Shown here in pieces: positions 52,823 to 61,898 of a stretch of 64,000 bases of DNA. Origin of the DNA: an uncultured Lachnospiraceae bacterium (GTDB lineage Bacteria > Bacillota > Clostridia > Lachnospirales > Lachnospiraceae); the NCBI GenBank assembly GCA_958428365.1, contig CAUAFT010000011.1, forward strand, positions 43,624-107,623, given 5' to 3'. Numbering within the stretch: the first letter of the stretch is position 1; the number at the start of each line of letters is the position of its first letter. The position numbers and the translations under genes are program-made. The notes below the pieces were generated by a model. The model searched no databases and had not been told where the DNA came from. It worked only from the letters and a program-made list of their open reading frames with translations.

Positions 52823-53438
52823 GATTATCAGAGATTTACTGCCAAGTTATATTGACGAGCTGACAAGCGGGGAGAGCAACCGGGAGATCGAGGGACATCT
52901 GAAAACCTGTCCGGGATGCAGGAGATATCTGGATGAGATGAGAGAGGGCATAGAAGGTTCCGCTCAGTTAGAGAAAAATAAAAGGGAGATCCAACCATTT
53001 CGGAAGATAAAAAGAAGCATCTGGAAAGCCGTTGGATTGACAGCGCTGGTGTGCGTGCTTATTTTTGGAATTTATAGCTGGTATTACGCAAGAGAGTGGA
53101 AGGTGGATTCCTCCGATGTGGAGGTGACTTATGAAAAGGTGGGCGGCGTGGTGACCCTGGGTTTTCTTCCAAAGGATGAGAATATTTATATAGAGGTAGA
53201 ACGGGAGTCCAAGAATCCGGATAAGATCGTGGTCTATGCAAAGCATGTCAACCCGCTGCAAAAACCGTTGCGAAAAGGCGGCTACTATGGATATACCTTT
53301 GTGGATGAAAATACGATCTTAAAAGAGGACGGCACTAAAGAGCAGCTCACCGGGGAGGAAACGTTAACGATCGTGTATGGCGATAAGACGGAAAAGAGGA
53401 CGGTACAGGAGCTTTTTGACGGAACCGACCTTCCATAA
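52812..53438 (+). CDS. Membrane anti-sigma factor with zinc-finger domain
   Basis: A 208-residue protein with an N-terminal zf-HC2 anti-sigma domain: MKCEIIRDLLPSYIDELTSG, then EIEGHLKTCPGCRRYLDEM with the H-x3-C-x2-C zinc motif. A single membrane span follows at about residues 75-92 (AVGLTALVCVLIFGIYSW), and the remaining ~115 residues are external. It probably holds the preceding sigma factor inactive until an envelope signal arrives. It overlaps the sigma gene by 11 bases, indicating coupled translation. Confidence 0.9.
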   Translation: MKCEIIRDLLPSYIDELTSGESNREIEGHLKTCPGCRRYLDEMREGIEGSAQLEKNKREIQPFRKIKRSIWKAVGLTALVCVLIFGIYSWYYAREWKVDSSDVEVTYEKVGGVVTLGFLPKDENIYIEVERESKNPDKIVVYAKHVNPLQKPLRKGGYYGYTFVDENTILKEDGTKEQLTGEETLTIVYGDKTEKRTVQELFDGTDLP

Positions 53439-53568
53439 ACCGGGAGAAAGCTGCTTACATATAAAATGCCGCCCATAGAAATTGCACTATCGGCGCCCAT
53501 AGAACTTAATGCAAAACCCCTCCGAATATGATATCATGAAATATATTGATAAAGAATCGGAGATTAGG

Positions 53569-55566
53569 ATGTTAACGAAAGAAAAAATTACGGAATTTTA
53601 TATTTTACAATATGAAAAAAGCAGCAGGAAGAAGCCTAAGAATATTGGGAAAGCACAGGGGTTTGAGCGGAGGATGGAGAATCTGGCAAGGAATCTCCAC
53701 CGTGCCAAGCCTTCTCAGATGAGCAGCCGGGTGCTGGAGGATTACCACAGGCAGATCAAAAATCTTGCCTACTTTGCCTATCGCTATCATAACCCCCGCG
53801 TCATCAGCCAGCTCAACGAGAGGATATTGCCGGAATTGGTGCGTCTGGATCTTAGCATGATTCTGGAGGACGAGCGGGAGGAGCTGGGTGAGGATTTTTT
53901 AGATTATCTGGAAAGAGAACTGCCGGGGGCTGTCTGTGTGAAGTCTCTTTTCGAGGTGCACAGGATCTATAAAGAAGCTGTACTGAAGAATCAGATCCTG
54001 GCGCTGGTGCCTTCCCGTCCGGAACTGGAATTTCCGGAGGCTTTGGAGATGGAACGGAGGTTTATCCTGCATATCGGCCCCACCAACAGCGGAAAGACCT
54101 TTCACTCCCTGGAGAAATTAAAGGATGCCCGCAACGGTATCTATCTGGGGCCGCTTCGTCTGCTTGCCCTGGAGGTCTATGAGAAGATGCAGGAGTATGG
54201 CACGCCCTGTACCATGCTCACGGGACAGGAGTGTATTCAGGATCCGGGCAGCCGGGTGACGGCGGCGACCGTGGAGATGCTGGATATTCAGGAAGAGTTC
54301 GATCTGGCGGTGATTGATGAGGCGCAGATGGTACAGGATGATCTGCGGGGACATTCCTGGACCAGAGCCATTCTTGGGATCCGTGCAAGGGAGATCCATA
54401 TCTGTATGAGTCCGGCGGCGGAAGGCGTCATTACCCATCTGATCGGGCTTACCGGGGATCAGTACGAGATCTGCCGCTATGAGAGAAAGACGGATCTGCT
54501 GTGTGAGAGCGAGCCGTTCCTGTTTCCTGAGGACGTACAGGAGGGGGACGCCCTCATCGTATTTTCCAAAAGATCCGTGTTGGATATCGCAGGCAGATTG
54601 GAGAAGGAGGGAGTGTCAGCCAGTGTCATCTATGGAAGCCTCCCGCCGGAGATCCGCAGAAAGCAGATGCATCTGTTTACCAGTGGGCGGACGAAGGTGG
54701 TGGTGTCCACCGACGCCATTGGCATGGGTCTGAATCTTCCGGTGCGCAGGATCGTGTTCATCCAGATGGACAAGTATGACGGCAGTGGACGCAGACCGTT
54801 ACAGATCTCGGAGATCAAGCAGATCGCCGGGAGAGCGGGGCGGTTCGGGATCTATGATACCGGGTATGTGACGGCAATGGGACAGAATGGGCTGGACGAT
54901 CTTACAGAGCAGCTTCCGGGGACGGAGGAGCCGATACATACCGTAAGTCTGGGATTTCCTCAGGTGCTGTTAAATCTGGAAGGAAGGCTGGATGAGATCC
55001 TGAAGATCTGGCATGAGGGAGATGCGGCGGATCCCTTTGAGAAGGTCAGCATTGAGGACATGCTCTTTTTGTATGAGAAGGCATGGAACCAGAGGGAGAG
55101 CATTGCCGGATTCTCGGACAAGCATACGCTGTATCAGATGATCAGCTGTCCCGTTGATGTCAAGGATCGGAAGGTGGTATCCCTGTGGCTGGAATATTGC
55201 AGAACCTATACGGCGGATGTGTCCCTGAAGCATCCCGATCTTCGGGACTGTGGAAAAGAGGGACTTCCAAAGTATGAGACTTATTATAAGGAGCTGGATC
55301 TCTATTATCAGTTTTCCTACCGTATGGGGAAATGGATCGATACGGAATGGCTGGAGCAGGAGCGGGAGGATACGGAAAACTCCATTATGAAGTACCTCAT
55401 GAGAGGAAAGAAGGATTACATCGCCACCTGCAAATATTGTGGAAGGATCCTCCCCATCGCCTATGGACGGCGTGTCTGTACCCGCTGCGAAAAAAGAGGC
55501 TTTCGCGGTACGGGAGCAGGGGAATGGAAGAAGGAGGGGAAAAAGCGATGGAAGGGCAGATTGTAA
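53569..55566 (+). CDS. Suv3-like DExH RNA helicase
   Basis: A 665-residue superfamily 2 helicase related to mitochondrial SUV3. The Walker A motif FILHIGPTNSGKTFHSLEKL is near residue 170, the Walker B box is AVIDEAQMVQDD, and motifs V/VI are VVVSTDAIGMGLNLPVRRI and ISEIKQIAGRAGRFG. A Suv3 C-terminal domain and a zinc-ribbon-like end (CKYCGRILPIAYGRRVCTRC) follow. Suv3 enzymes unwind RNA, and in mitochondria work with a ribonuclease. ATG 53569 has GGAG 6 bases upstream. The ATG at 53509 has no ribosome site. The 3' end overlaps the ABC gene by 19 bases. Confidence 0.82.
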   Translation: MLTKEKITEFYILQYEKSSRKKPKNIGKAQGFERRMENLARNLHRAKPSQMSSRVLEDYHRQIKNLAYFAYRYHNPRVISQLNERILPELVRLDLSMILEDEREELGEDFLDYLERELPGAVCVKSLFEVHRIYKEAVLKNQILALVPSRPELEFPEALEMERRFILHIGPTNSGKTFHSLEKLKDARNGIYLGPLRLLALEVYEKMQEYGTPCTMLTGQECIQDPGSRVTAATVEMLDIQEEFDLAVIDEAQMVQDDLRGHSWTRAILGIRAREIHICMSPAAEGVITHLIGLTGDQYEICRYERKTDLLCESEPFLFPEDVQEGDALIVFSKRSVLDIAGRLEKEGVSASVIYGSLPPEIRRKQMHLFTSGRTKVVVSTDAIGMGLNLPVRRIVFIQMDKYDGSGRRPLQISEIKQIAGRAGRFGIYDTGYVTAMGQNGLDDLTEQLPGTEEPIHTVSLGFPQVLLNLEGRLDEILKIWHEGDAADPFEKVSIEDMLFLYEKAWNQRESIAGFSDKHTLYQMISCPVDVKDRKVVSLWLEYCRTYTADVSLKHPDLRDCGKEGLPKYETYYKELDLYYQFSYRMGKWIDTEWLEQEREDTENSIMKYLMRGKKDYIATCKYCGRILPIAYGRRVCTRCEKRGFRGTGAGEWKKEGKKRWKGRL

Positions 55567-56468
55567 TAGAGGCACAGGGATTGACTAAGAGATACCGAAA
55601 GGAAACCGTAGTGGACCAGGTGAGCTTTCAGATCAGACGAGGCGGCGTCTATGGACTGGTGGGTCCCAACGGGGCGGGCAAGACCACGATCATGAAGATG
55701 TTGGGCGGACTGGTCTTTCCGACAGCCGGGGAGATTTCCTTATATGGAGGAAAGAACGAGCAGGAACTGGCGAGGGCGAGGAGCCGCATGAGTTTTCTGA
55801 TCGAGACGCCCTATGCCAGATTAAATCAGAGCGGGGAAGAGAATCTGGAGAAACAGAGGATCCAAAAGGGAATCCCTGAGAAAAAGAGAGTGGAGGAGGT
55901 GCTGGAACTAACCGGCCTGGGAGCGGCAGGAGGACAGAAGGTGAAGGAATATTCTCTTGGGATGCGACAGCGGCTGGGAATTGCCAATGCCCTTCTGGCA
56001 AAGCCGGAGATGATGATATTGGACGAACCCATCAATGGTCTGGATCCGGAAGGAATCGTCGAGATCCGGGAATTGCTGCTGGAACTGAATCACAGGGAGC
56101 ATATGACCATTCTAATCTCATCCCATATTTTAAGTGAGCTGTCCTTAATGTGCAGCGAGTATTTGTTTTTACATCAGGGAAGGCTGATAAGAACGTTGGA
56201 GCAGCGGGAATTGGAGGAAGTATGTCATCGGTATCTGAGCATTCACACCGACAATGATCCGCTGGCGGCTTCCATCTTAAGAGAACGACTCCACACCGAT
56301 GCCTTTGAAATCCAGGAGGATGGGAGCATCCGTCTCTTTGATCATCTGGAAGAGATCCGCCTGGTCTCAAAGACGCTTTATGAGAATGGAGCGATTCCCT
56401 TGCGGTTGGATATGGAGTGGAAGAGCCTGGAGGAGTATTACATGGAGCTGATAGGAGGGGATGAGTGA
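55548..56468 (+). CDS. ABC transporter ATP-binding protein
   Basis: A 306-residue nucleotide-binding subunit: LTKRYRKETVVDQVSFQI, Walker A GLVGPNGAGKTTIMKML, signature VKEYSLGMRQRLGIANALL, Walker B MMILDEPINGLDPEG and the switch His in LISSHILSEL. A C-terminal accessory region of about 85 residues is typical of the antimicrobial peptide/bacitracin-type (BcrA-like) exporters. ATG 55548 follows GGAGGGG and lies inside the 3' end of the helicase gene. The permease gene begins at its stop codon. Confidence 0.92.
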   Translation: MEGQIVIEAQGLTKRYRKETVVDQVSFQIRRGGVYGLVGPNGAGKTTIMKMLGGLVFPTAGEISLYGGKNEQELARARSRMSFLIETPYARLNQSGEENLEKQRIQKGIPEKKRVEEVLELTGLGAAGGQKVKEYSLGMRQRLGIANALLAKPEMMILDEPINGLDPEGIVEIRELLLELNHREHMTILISSHILSELSLMCSEYLFLHQGRLIRTLEQRELEEVCHRYLSIHTDNDPLAASILRERLHTDAFEIQEDGSIRLFDHLEEIRLVSKTLYENGAIPLRLDMEWKSLEEYYMELIGGDE

Positions 56469-57190
56469 TGAGCAATATTATAAAAGCACAATTCAGATCC
56501 TTAAGAAAAGACAAGGTCGTTCTGGGAATGGCAGTCTTTGTACTGTTTATCGCCGGAGTCTTTGTCTTTGATTCCGTCAGCGAGGCGGGGGAAGCAGCAA
56601 CAGGCAGCTGGATCGTATTGGAGAACGGTGCCTTTTTCGGGGTGACGGGGATGTTGTTTTTACTGGTGCTTACCGGGAGTGTGGTGGGAAATGACTTTAT
56701 GGATAAGACTCTCAATTACGAGATCCTCTCCGGCCATTCCAGGAAGGAAATTTATCTGGGGCGGGCCCTGACGGCTCTTTTTACAGGAGTGCCCCTTACG
56801 ATGATCCTGGCGCTCGTTTATCCTGTATGGATTACGGGAAAATACGGCTGGGGCGAGGCGATGGAATGGGAAGAGGCGGTGATGGGCTATGGGCTGATGG
56901 CATTGCTCTTTGTCCGTGTGGTCTGTGAACTGGTTTTTCTCACCATGGTGTTTAAAAACGTCTACCTTGTCTGGCTCGTCGGATTTATATTTGGATATGC
57001 ACAGATGCTTATGAACATTATCTGGCAGGAAAAGGGGGAGAGTGCATGGATGCTGGCGGTTGCGGGCTGCATGGATCTGTTTGCATTGGAGCGGGATCAG
57101 AGGTGTTATGCAGCAGTCGTCTCGCTGCTTGGCGGAGTGGTATTTTTGATATTGGGATATCTGTATTTCAGACAGGATGATCTGAATTAA
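56468..57190 (+). CDS. ABC transporter permease
   Basis: A 240-residue membrane protein with about six hydrophobic spans (VVLGMAVFVLFIAGVFVF, then FFGVTGMLFLLVLTGSVVG and LTALFTGVPLTMILALVYPVW, with VVSLLGGVVFLILGYLYF at the end). It is a BcrB/ABC-2 type permease partner of the preceding ATPase. The ATG at 56468 overlaps the stop of that gene (TGATG), so translation is coupled. The pair could export peptides or act in antimicrobial defence. The substrate is unknown. Confidence 0.88.
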   Translation: MSNIIKAQFRSLRKDKVVLGMAVFVLFIAGVFVFDSVSEAGEAATGSWIVLENGAFFGVTGMLFLLVLTGSVVGNDFMDKTLNYEILSGHSRKEIYLGRALTALFTGVPLTMILALVYPVWITGKYGWGEAMEWEEAVMGYGLMALLFVRVVCELVFLTMVFKNVYLVWLVGFIFGYAQMLMNIIWQEKGESAWMLAVAGCMDLFALERDQRCYAAVVSLLGGVVFLILGYLYFRQDDLN

Positions 57191-57342
57191 AAAATCTATC
57201 ATGTGAAAACGGAAGTCTCCTTTTATCAGATGAAAATGAAAGTCTGATGAGAGGGGATTATCATTGAGATCAGTAAGATGGGACAGAAGATACTTCAAAG
57301 AAAAGAAGCAGAAAATCGAAATAAAAACAAGGAGGATGCATT

Positions 57343-58335
57343 ATGAAAAAGACGACAAAGATCATATTATGCGTAGGAATCGCCCTGTGTGCAGCAGGCA
57401 TCATCCTCTATGGCGTGGGACGCGCCACAGGCGGGATGGAAGAGGTCAAAAACAGCAAAAAGGAAGAATCCGGGAATGTATCCAACGAGAAAAGAGCCGT
57501 GTTGGAAAAGGAAGCTCTGGGAGACATGCAAGGGATCGAGGGCAGCATTGCCGATGTGGATCTGGTGATCAAGCCGTCCGGGGATGATTCCTGTTATCTC
57601 TCCTATGATGTTCAGACCAGAAAGGGAGAGAATCCCGTCACCTACTCAGTGGAGGATGGAGTCCTGAAGCTGGAGGAGAGCGGAGGATATGACAGCAGCT
57701 ATTACGTTCAGGTGGATATCAGTTTCCTGGATAAGATGACGGGAGAGCAGGATAAGGAGGAGTATACGAACCTGATCACCCTCTATCTTCCTGAGGATAA
57801 GATCCTGGAGGACTGCAAGCTGTCCATGGGAGATGGAGATATGATGATAAGAGGACTTCGCTGCAAAAATCTGGATCTCGCCCTCCGTTCCGGGGATCTG
57901 ATCGGAAAAGAACTGGAAGCGGAGACCGGAGTAATTGCGGCGAATGACGGGGATGTGGAGCTTCGGGATATCACCTGCTGGAATCTGAACCTGAGATCCG
58001 AGTCAGGAGATGTGGAACTGACGTCCGCAGAATTTAAGGACGCAGCCATTACCTTAGAGGATGGAGATCTGGAGGCTGAGGAATTGATTCTGACCGGGGA
58101 GGTTCAGATTCAAAGCGAGTCGGGAGATGTGAAGGTTGCACCCGGCAGAGAGAAGTCCGGCCGTCTGAAAATAGAAGCCAAAACCAGCTCCGGGGATATT
58201 ACGGCGGCATCCTTTTGGAAGGGAAGTCTCCATGACGATGATTATGACGATACGGCAAGCTATGAGCGGGATGTGGAGCAGGCGTCAGGTATCCTGACGA
58301 TACAGAGTGAGGACGGTGATATTTCCATAGAATAA
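57343..58335 (+). CDS. DUF4097-type beta-helix membrane protein
   Basis: A 330-residue protein with one N-terminal membrane span (about residues 7-28, IILCVGIALCAAGIILYGVG) and an external part of repeated short beta strands (LSMGDGDMMIRGLRC, LALRSGDLIGKELEAETG and LRSESGDVELTSAEF, then IQSESGDVKVAPG). The repeated S-G-D-x-(E/I/V) pattern is typical of the DUF4097/putative adhesin family, which in other Firmicutes is found in LiaFSR-type envelope-stress operons. AAGGAGG lies before the ATG. It is followed by an ECF sigma gene 98 bases downstream. Confidence 0.85.
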   Translation: MKKTTKIILCVGIALCAAGIILYGVGRATGGMEEVKNSKKEESGNVSNEKRAVLEKEALGDMQGIEGSIADVDLVIKPSGDDSCYLSYDVQTRKGENPVTYSVEDGVLKLEESGGYDSSYYVQVDISFLDKMTGEQDKEEYTNLITLYLPEDKILEDCKLSMGDGDMMIRGLRCKNLDLALRSGDLIGKELEAETGVIAANDGDVELRDITCWNLNLRSESGDVELTSAEFKDAAITLEDGDLEAEELILTGEVQIQSESGDVKVAPGREKSGRLKIEAKTSSGDITAASFWKGSLHDDDYDDTASYERDVEQASGILTIQSEDGDISIE

Positions 58336-58433
58336 AAATGCAGAAAAAATGAACCTTCTGTCTGGATGTGACAATGTATCATTGAAGGGCATCCCATGAA
58401 CAAGATATCGATATTTTAGAAGTGGAGAGAGAA

Positions 58434-58982
58434 ATGACACATTCAGAGTTGGAGAGATGTATCCGGGAATATGGAACCGACATCTACTCCTTTTGCAGAA
58501 ATCTGACATACAACCAGCAGGAAGCCGACGACCTGTATCAGGACACGTTTCTAAAGGCAACGGAGCTGTGTGAAGACATTCGCATAGAAGAGAATCCAAG
58601 GAGTTATCTGCTCTCCATTGCCATACGGATCTGGAAAAATAAGAAGCGTAAATATGCGTGGAGGAAGCGGATCGCAGACACCAGAACCTATCTGGAAGAA
58701 GAAGGTCTGGAATCATCCCTTGAGGAGGGCGGGACGCAGGAATCCCCGGAAGAAGCCATTCTGAACAGAGAAGAGAGCGAACTTGTGCGGGACGCCGTGA
58801 GAAGGCTGCCGCAGAAGCTGAAGATTCCCGTGTTGCTTTACTATATGGAGGAGTTGTCCATTGCACAGATTGCCCGTGCTATGAAGATTCCGGAAGGAAC
58901 GGTGAAGAGCAGGCTGTATCAGGCGAGAAAGAGACTGGAGAGAGAATTGGAGGATGTTTTAGATGAAAAAAACAATGGATGA
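58434..58982 (+). CDS. ECF-type RNA polymerase sigma factor
   Basis: A 182-residue sigma-70 family protein with region 2 (DIYSFCRNLTYNQQEADDLY, then QDTFLKATEL) and region 4 (RRLPQKLKIPVLLYYMEELS, then IAQIARAMKIPEGTVKSRLYQ). ATG 58434 lies 4-5 bases after GGAGAGAG. The GTG at 58422 overlaps that site. The next gene overlaps by 20 bases and looks like its anti-sigma factor. This is the second such pair in the window. Confidence 0.92.
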   Translation: MTHSELERCIREYGTDIYSFCRNLTYNQQEADDLYQDTFLKATELCEDIRIEENPRSYLLSIAIRIWKNKKRKYAWRKRIADTRTYLEEEGLESSLEEGGTQESPEEAILNREESELVRDAVRRLPQKLKIPVLLYYMEELSIAQIARAMKIPEGTVKSRLYQARKRLERELEDVLDEKNNG

Positions 58983-60120
58983 GATATTAAAACAGGCCCT
59001 CACTCCAAGGGAAGAACCGGATTTCTGGCTGAATCAGAATATTTTGCATCAGGCAGAGGAGACAGATAATATGGAAAAAAAGAAGAGTATGAAGAGGATC
59101 CCTGTGGTTCTTTCGGCGTTACTGGTTCTGGGGTTAGGCTCTGTGACAGCGGCGGCGGCGTGGAAATATCTGACGCCGGATCAGGCGGCAGAACAGATAC
59201 AGGACGAAAAGTTAGCGGAGGCATTCCGCAGTAAGGAGGCTGTCCAAATCAACCAGACCCAGAGCGGAGGAGGTTATGACGTCACATTTCTGGGGATCCT
59301 GTCAGGGAAGGATCTGACGGACTTTGCGGCGGAGGCCAATGGAGAGATGAGGGAGGATAGAACCTACGCGGTGACAGCCATTGAGAAGTCGGATGGAACA
59401 CCGATGCCGGATATCTCGGAGGATGCCTATGGCGAGGAGGCATTCTTCGTATCGCCGCTGATCGAGGGATATGCACCGAATCAGTACAATGCGGCGACTA
59501 TGAATGGAGGATATGCCGATGTGGTGAAGGATGGAATCCTGTATCGAATCAGCGAGTGTGACAATGTGGAGATTTTCGCGGATCACAAGATCTATCTCTG
59601 TGTCAGCGACGGAACCTTCTACAATACGGAGGCTTATCACTATAATGAAAAGAGCGGAGCCATTACCAGGAACGAGGAGTATGAGGGGCTGAACGCATTG
59701 TTCCTCCTGCCGTTGGATGAGAAGAAGGCAGATCCCGGCGCAGTGAAGAAGTACTTAAGACAGATGGAAAAAGAGCAGGAAAGCTCCGGTGAGAACGAAC
59801 AGGGAAAGACAGAGGAAGACCTTTGGATGGAGAAGATCACGCCTGAAAATATTGAGCAGTATGCAAAGCGGGTGGAGAGCACGGTGCAGACCGTAACGCC
59901 GGATGAGCAGGGGCGCATTCATACATCCTATGAGCTGGAGGATGGGACTGCCGCAAGTGGATTTGTGCTTATGGAAGAGCTGTTTTTGGATGAGACGCCG
60001 GGAATGTCGCCGCAGTTTAATTACAATTATTCCGATGAGGGGATCCAGTCTCTTCATATTGACACTTATACCTTAAATGAAGACGGCAGCGTGACCTATG
60101 CGGTCTATATGCCAAGATAA
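58963..60120 (+). CDS. Membrane anti-sigma-like protein (DUF4179-like)
   Basis: A 385-residue protein: a cytoplasmic N-terminus of about 45 residues (MDEILKQALTPREEPDFWLNQ region), one membrane span at about 47-66 (IPVVLSALLVLGLGSVTAAA), and a large external domain with a DUF4179-like fold (VQINQTQSGGGYDVTFLGIL) and a distinct C-terminal part. It overlaps the sigma gene by 20 bases, the usual layout of a sigma/anti-sigma pair. No zinc-finger motif is present. The sensed signal is unknown. Confidence 0.82.
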   Translation: MKKTMDEILKQALTPREEPDFWLNQNILHQAEETDNMEKKKSMKRIPVVLSALLVLGLGSVTAAAAWKYLTPDQAAEQIQDEKLAEAFRSKEAVQINQTQSGGGYDVTFLGILSGKDLTDFAAEANGEMREDRTYAVTAIEKSDGTPMPDISEDAYGEEAFFVSPLIEGYAPNQYNAATMNGGYADVVKDGILYRISECDNVEIFADHKIYLCVSDGTFYNTEAYHYNEKSGAITRNEEYEGLNALFLLPLDEKKADPGAVKKYLRQMEKEQESSGENEQGKTEEDLWMEKITPENIEQYAKRVESTVQTVTPDEQGRIHTSYELEDGTAASGFVLMEELFLDETPGMSPQFNYNYSDEGIQSLHIDTYTLNEDGSVTYAVYMPR

Positions 60121-60150
60121 AGAAACAAAATGCATTTGTATTTAAGAAGA

Positions 60151-60182
60151 CAGGCAGCAGATTCGGGAGGATCTGCTGCCTG
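60151..60182 (+). terminator. Hairpin after the second sigma operon
   Basis: CAGGCAGCAGAT (60151-60162) pairs perfectly with ATCTGCTGCCTG (60171-60182). No T-run follows, so termination efficiency is uncertain. It lies 30 bases after the anti-sigma gene. Confidence 0.6.
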
Positions 60183-60346
60183 TTATAATATAGGAAATTC
60201 TTTTTTCAGAGATTCGGATATCAAAAGCGCCTTGATCTTTTATAAAATATATTCCAAACTCGGTCCGTTGGCATTGTATCCCATGGATTTTTCTGTTAGG
60301 ATAAAAATGTAAAAAAATGACGAATGAAAAGAATTAGGAGCAGTTT

Positions 60347-61435
60347 ATGAACATGGCGATCATAGGTCCTGATATATTGGGACTGATAATTTTAATCATC
60401 TTACATAGAGCAATTCACATGAACCGGATCCTGGACAAAAACACACTGCGAAAGATGGAATATCTGACCTATATCGTTTCCGCTATTATGGTGCTATCTA
60501 TAATAACTACATTGTTGGAAGGGAGGGGCGGGAAGGGGCTCCACGGGGTTCTTCTTCTGACAAACGGAATTGAATTTTCCCTGTCCCCATGGACAAGTTA
60601 TCTCTTTGCCATCATTCAGAGTGAAAAGATCAAGAGTAACTGGAAGAAAAATGTGATTCCGATCATCATAGGAAGCTGTGTTGCATTTTGCAGTATTTGG
60701 ACGGGATGGGTATTTGAGATATCTCCCGATAACAACTATATCCGGGGAGAGCTGTTTTTTGTAAACGCGATCTTTAATCTCTATGGGTTCTTCTTATTCA
60801 TAGGGGCAAATTTTCTGAACCGCTACCGCTACGAGAAGGAGGAGCGGAGATTTTTGAATTGGAATTATGCCATGCTCTCCGGCGGGATCGTCATACAGCT
60901 TCTGTGGGAGGAATGTCTGCTGCTGTGGCCCTCGGTGGCGTTCGCAGTATTTTCCTATTATATGTTTTTAAATGAGATGGATTTTAAATATGACGCCCTC
61001 ACCCAGACCTATAACCGCCAGGCATTTCAGAGTAAGATGGAAGAGATGGAGGGAACGGAGTGTTATCTTGCCGTCATCGACCTGAACGGGTTAAAGAGAG
61101 TGAATGATGAGGAGGGACATCAGAGGGGAGATAAATATATCCGTCTCTCCGCCGAGATCATCAATGGAATCATCGGAAAAGAGGGTCAGGTCTATCGTAT
61201 TGGCGGGGACGAGTTCTGTATTCTCTGTGAAAATATTTCGGAAAATGAGATGGAGGAGAAGATGTACCGTATCGATCAGGCAAGGGAGCGGCTGAGCGAT
61301 GCGCTTCGGGTGCCGGTAAACCGTGTGGGGCTTGCCTACGGCTGTGAAAAATGTAACTCCCATGATAATATACAGGAGATATTTAAACGGGCAGATCAGG
61401 CAATGTATGAGAAGAAGAGACAGATGAAAGCCTGA
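60347..61435 (+). CDS. Membrane diguanylate cyclase (GGDEF)
   Basis: A 362-residue protein with about six membrane spans in the first 210 residues (LGLIILIILHRAIH, then LTYIVSAIMVLSIITTLL and VIPIIIGSCVAFCSIWTG) and a C-terminal GGDEF domain (about 215-360): DALTQTYNRQAF, AVIDLNGLKRVNDEEGHQRG and VYRIGGDEFCILC. It should make cyclic di-GMP. The catalytic GGDEF is intact, while the inhibitory RxxD site five residues upstream is not seen. Cyclic di-GMP commonly opposes motility, relevant to the flagellar genes in this window. A weak promoter TTGTAT-N17-TAGGAT precedes it. Confidence 0.9.
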   Translation: MNMAIIGPDILGLIILIILHRAIHMNRILDKNTLRKMEYLTYIVSAIMVLSIITTLLEGRGGKGLHGVLLLTNGIEFSLSPWTSYLFAIIQSEKIKSNWKKNVIPIIIGSCVAFCSIWTGWVFEISPDNNYIRGELFFVNAIFNLYGFFLFIGANFLNRYRYEKEERRFLNWNYAMLSGGIVIQLLWEECLLLWPSVAFAVFSYYMFLNEMDFKYDALTQTYNRQAFQSKMEEMEGTECYLAVIDLNGLKRVNDEEGHQRGDKYIRLSAEIINGIIGKEGQVYRIGGDEFCILCENISENEMEEKMYRIDQARERLSDALRVPVNRVGLAYGCEKCNSHDNIQEIFKRADQAMYEKKRQMKA

Positions 61436-61469
61436 CCGGACAGTCAAAAACCGGATCCCCTGGGTTTAT

Positions 61470-61498
61470 TTGACAAATAAATTTCATTTCCGTATACT
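61470..61498 (+). promoter_or_regulatory. Sigma-A promoter of arsR-type regulator and L,D-transpeptidase
   Basis: TTGACA (61470-61475), 17 bases and TATACT (61493-61498) lie just before the regulator gene. The short distance (about 20 bases from transcription start to GTG) leaves room for autorepression. Confidence 0.85.
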
Positions 61499-61523
61499 AA
61501 AAATAATAGAGGAGTGTTATTTT

Positions 61524-61898
61524 GTGAAAAAGACAGTGGATATAAGCTACAACGAAGAAGTAGTGGAGCGAGTAAAAAAAGATATCATACCGGACGACTA
61601 TGTGGAAAAACTGGCGTCTTTTTTTAAATCCGTAGGAGAGGAGAACCGGGTCAGGATCATCTACGCCCTGTCTCTGAATGAGATGTGCGTCAGTGACCTC
61701 GCCGTTGCTCTGGGGATCTCTCAGTCTTTGGTTTCGCATCAGTTAAAGCTCCTCAAATTAGAAGGACAGGTTAAGTCCAGAAGAGAAGGAAAGAACGTCT
61801 ACTATTCTCTGGACGACGAGCATGTTGTGGAGATCTTTGACGAGGCGTTAAAACACATTCGACATCGGATCGAGGATGGGAAAAAGGAAGAGGAATGA
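61524..61898 (+). CDS. ArsR/SmtB family metal-sensing repressor
   Basis: A 124-residue winged-helix repressor started with GTG, 8 bases after GAGGAG. It has NEMCVSDLAVALGISQSLVSHQL (DNA-recognition helix), then QVKSRREGKNVYYSLDDEHVVEIFDE. The C-terminal helix shows D-x-H-x10-H-x2-H (DDEHVVEIFDEALKHIRH), the alpha-5 zinc site of SmtB/CzrA-type sensors. An ATG at 61470 in frame is part of the promoter and rejected. It overlaps the L,D-transpeptidase gene by 4 bases. Confidence 0.88.
   Translation: MKKTVDISYNEEVVERVKKDIIPDDYVEKLASFFKSVGEENRVRIIYALSLNEMCVSDLAVALGISQSLVSHQLKLLKLEGQVKSRREGKNVYYSLDDEHVVEIFDEALKHIRHRIEDGKKEEE

Noticed and set aside
53455..53510. Direct repeat CGCCCATAGAA before the Suv3-like gene
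   Set aside because: Only an 11-base repeat in two copies, with no flanking structure to suggest an element or operator.
57190..57342. Possible ECF promoter before the DUF4097 gene (GAAGTCT repeats)
   Set aside because: Two GAAGTCT-like words are present but no box pair has the expected 16-17 base spacing.
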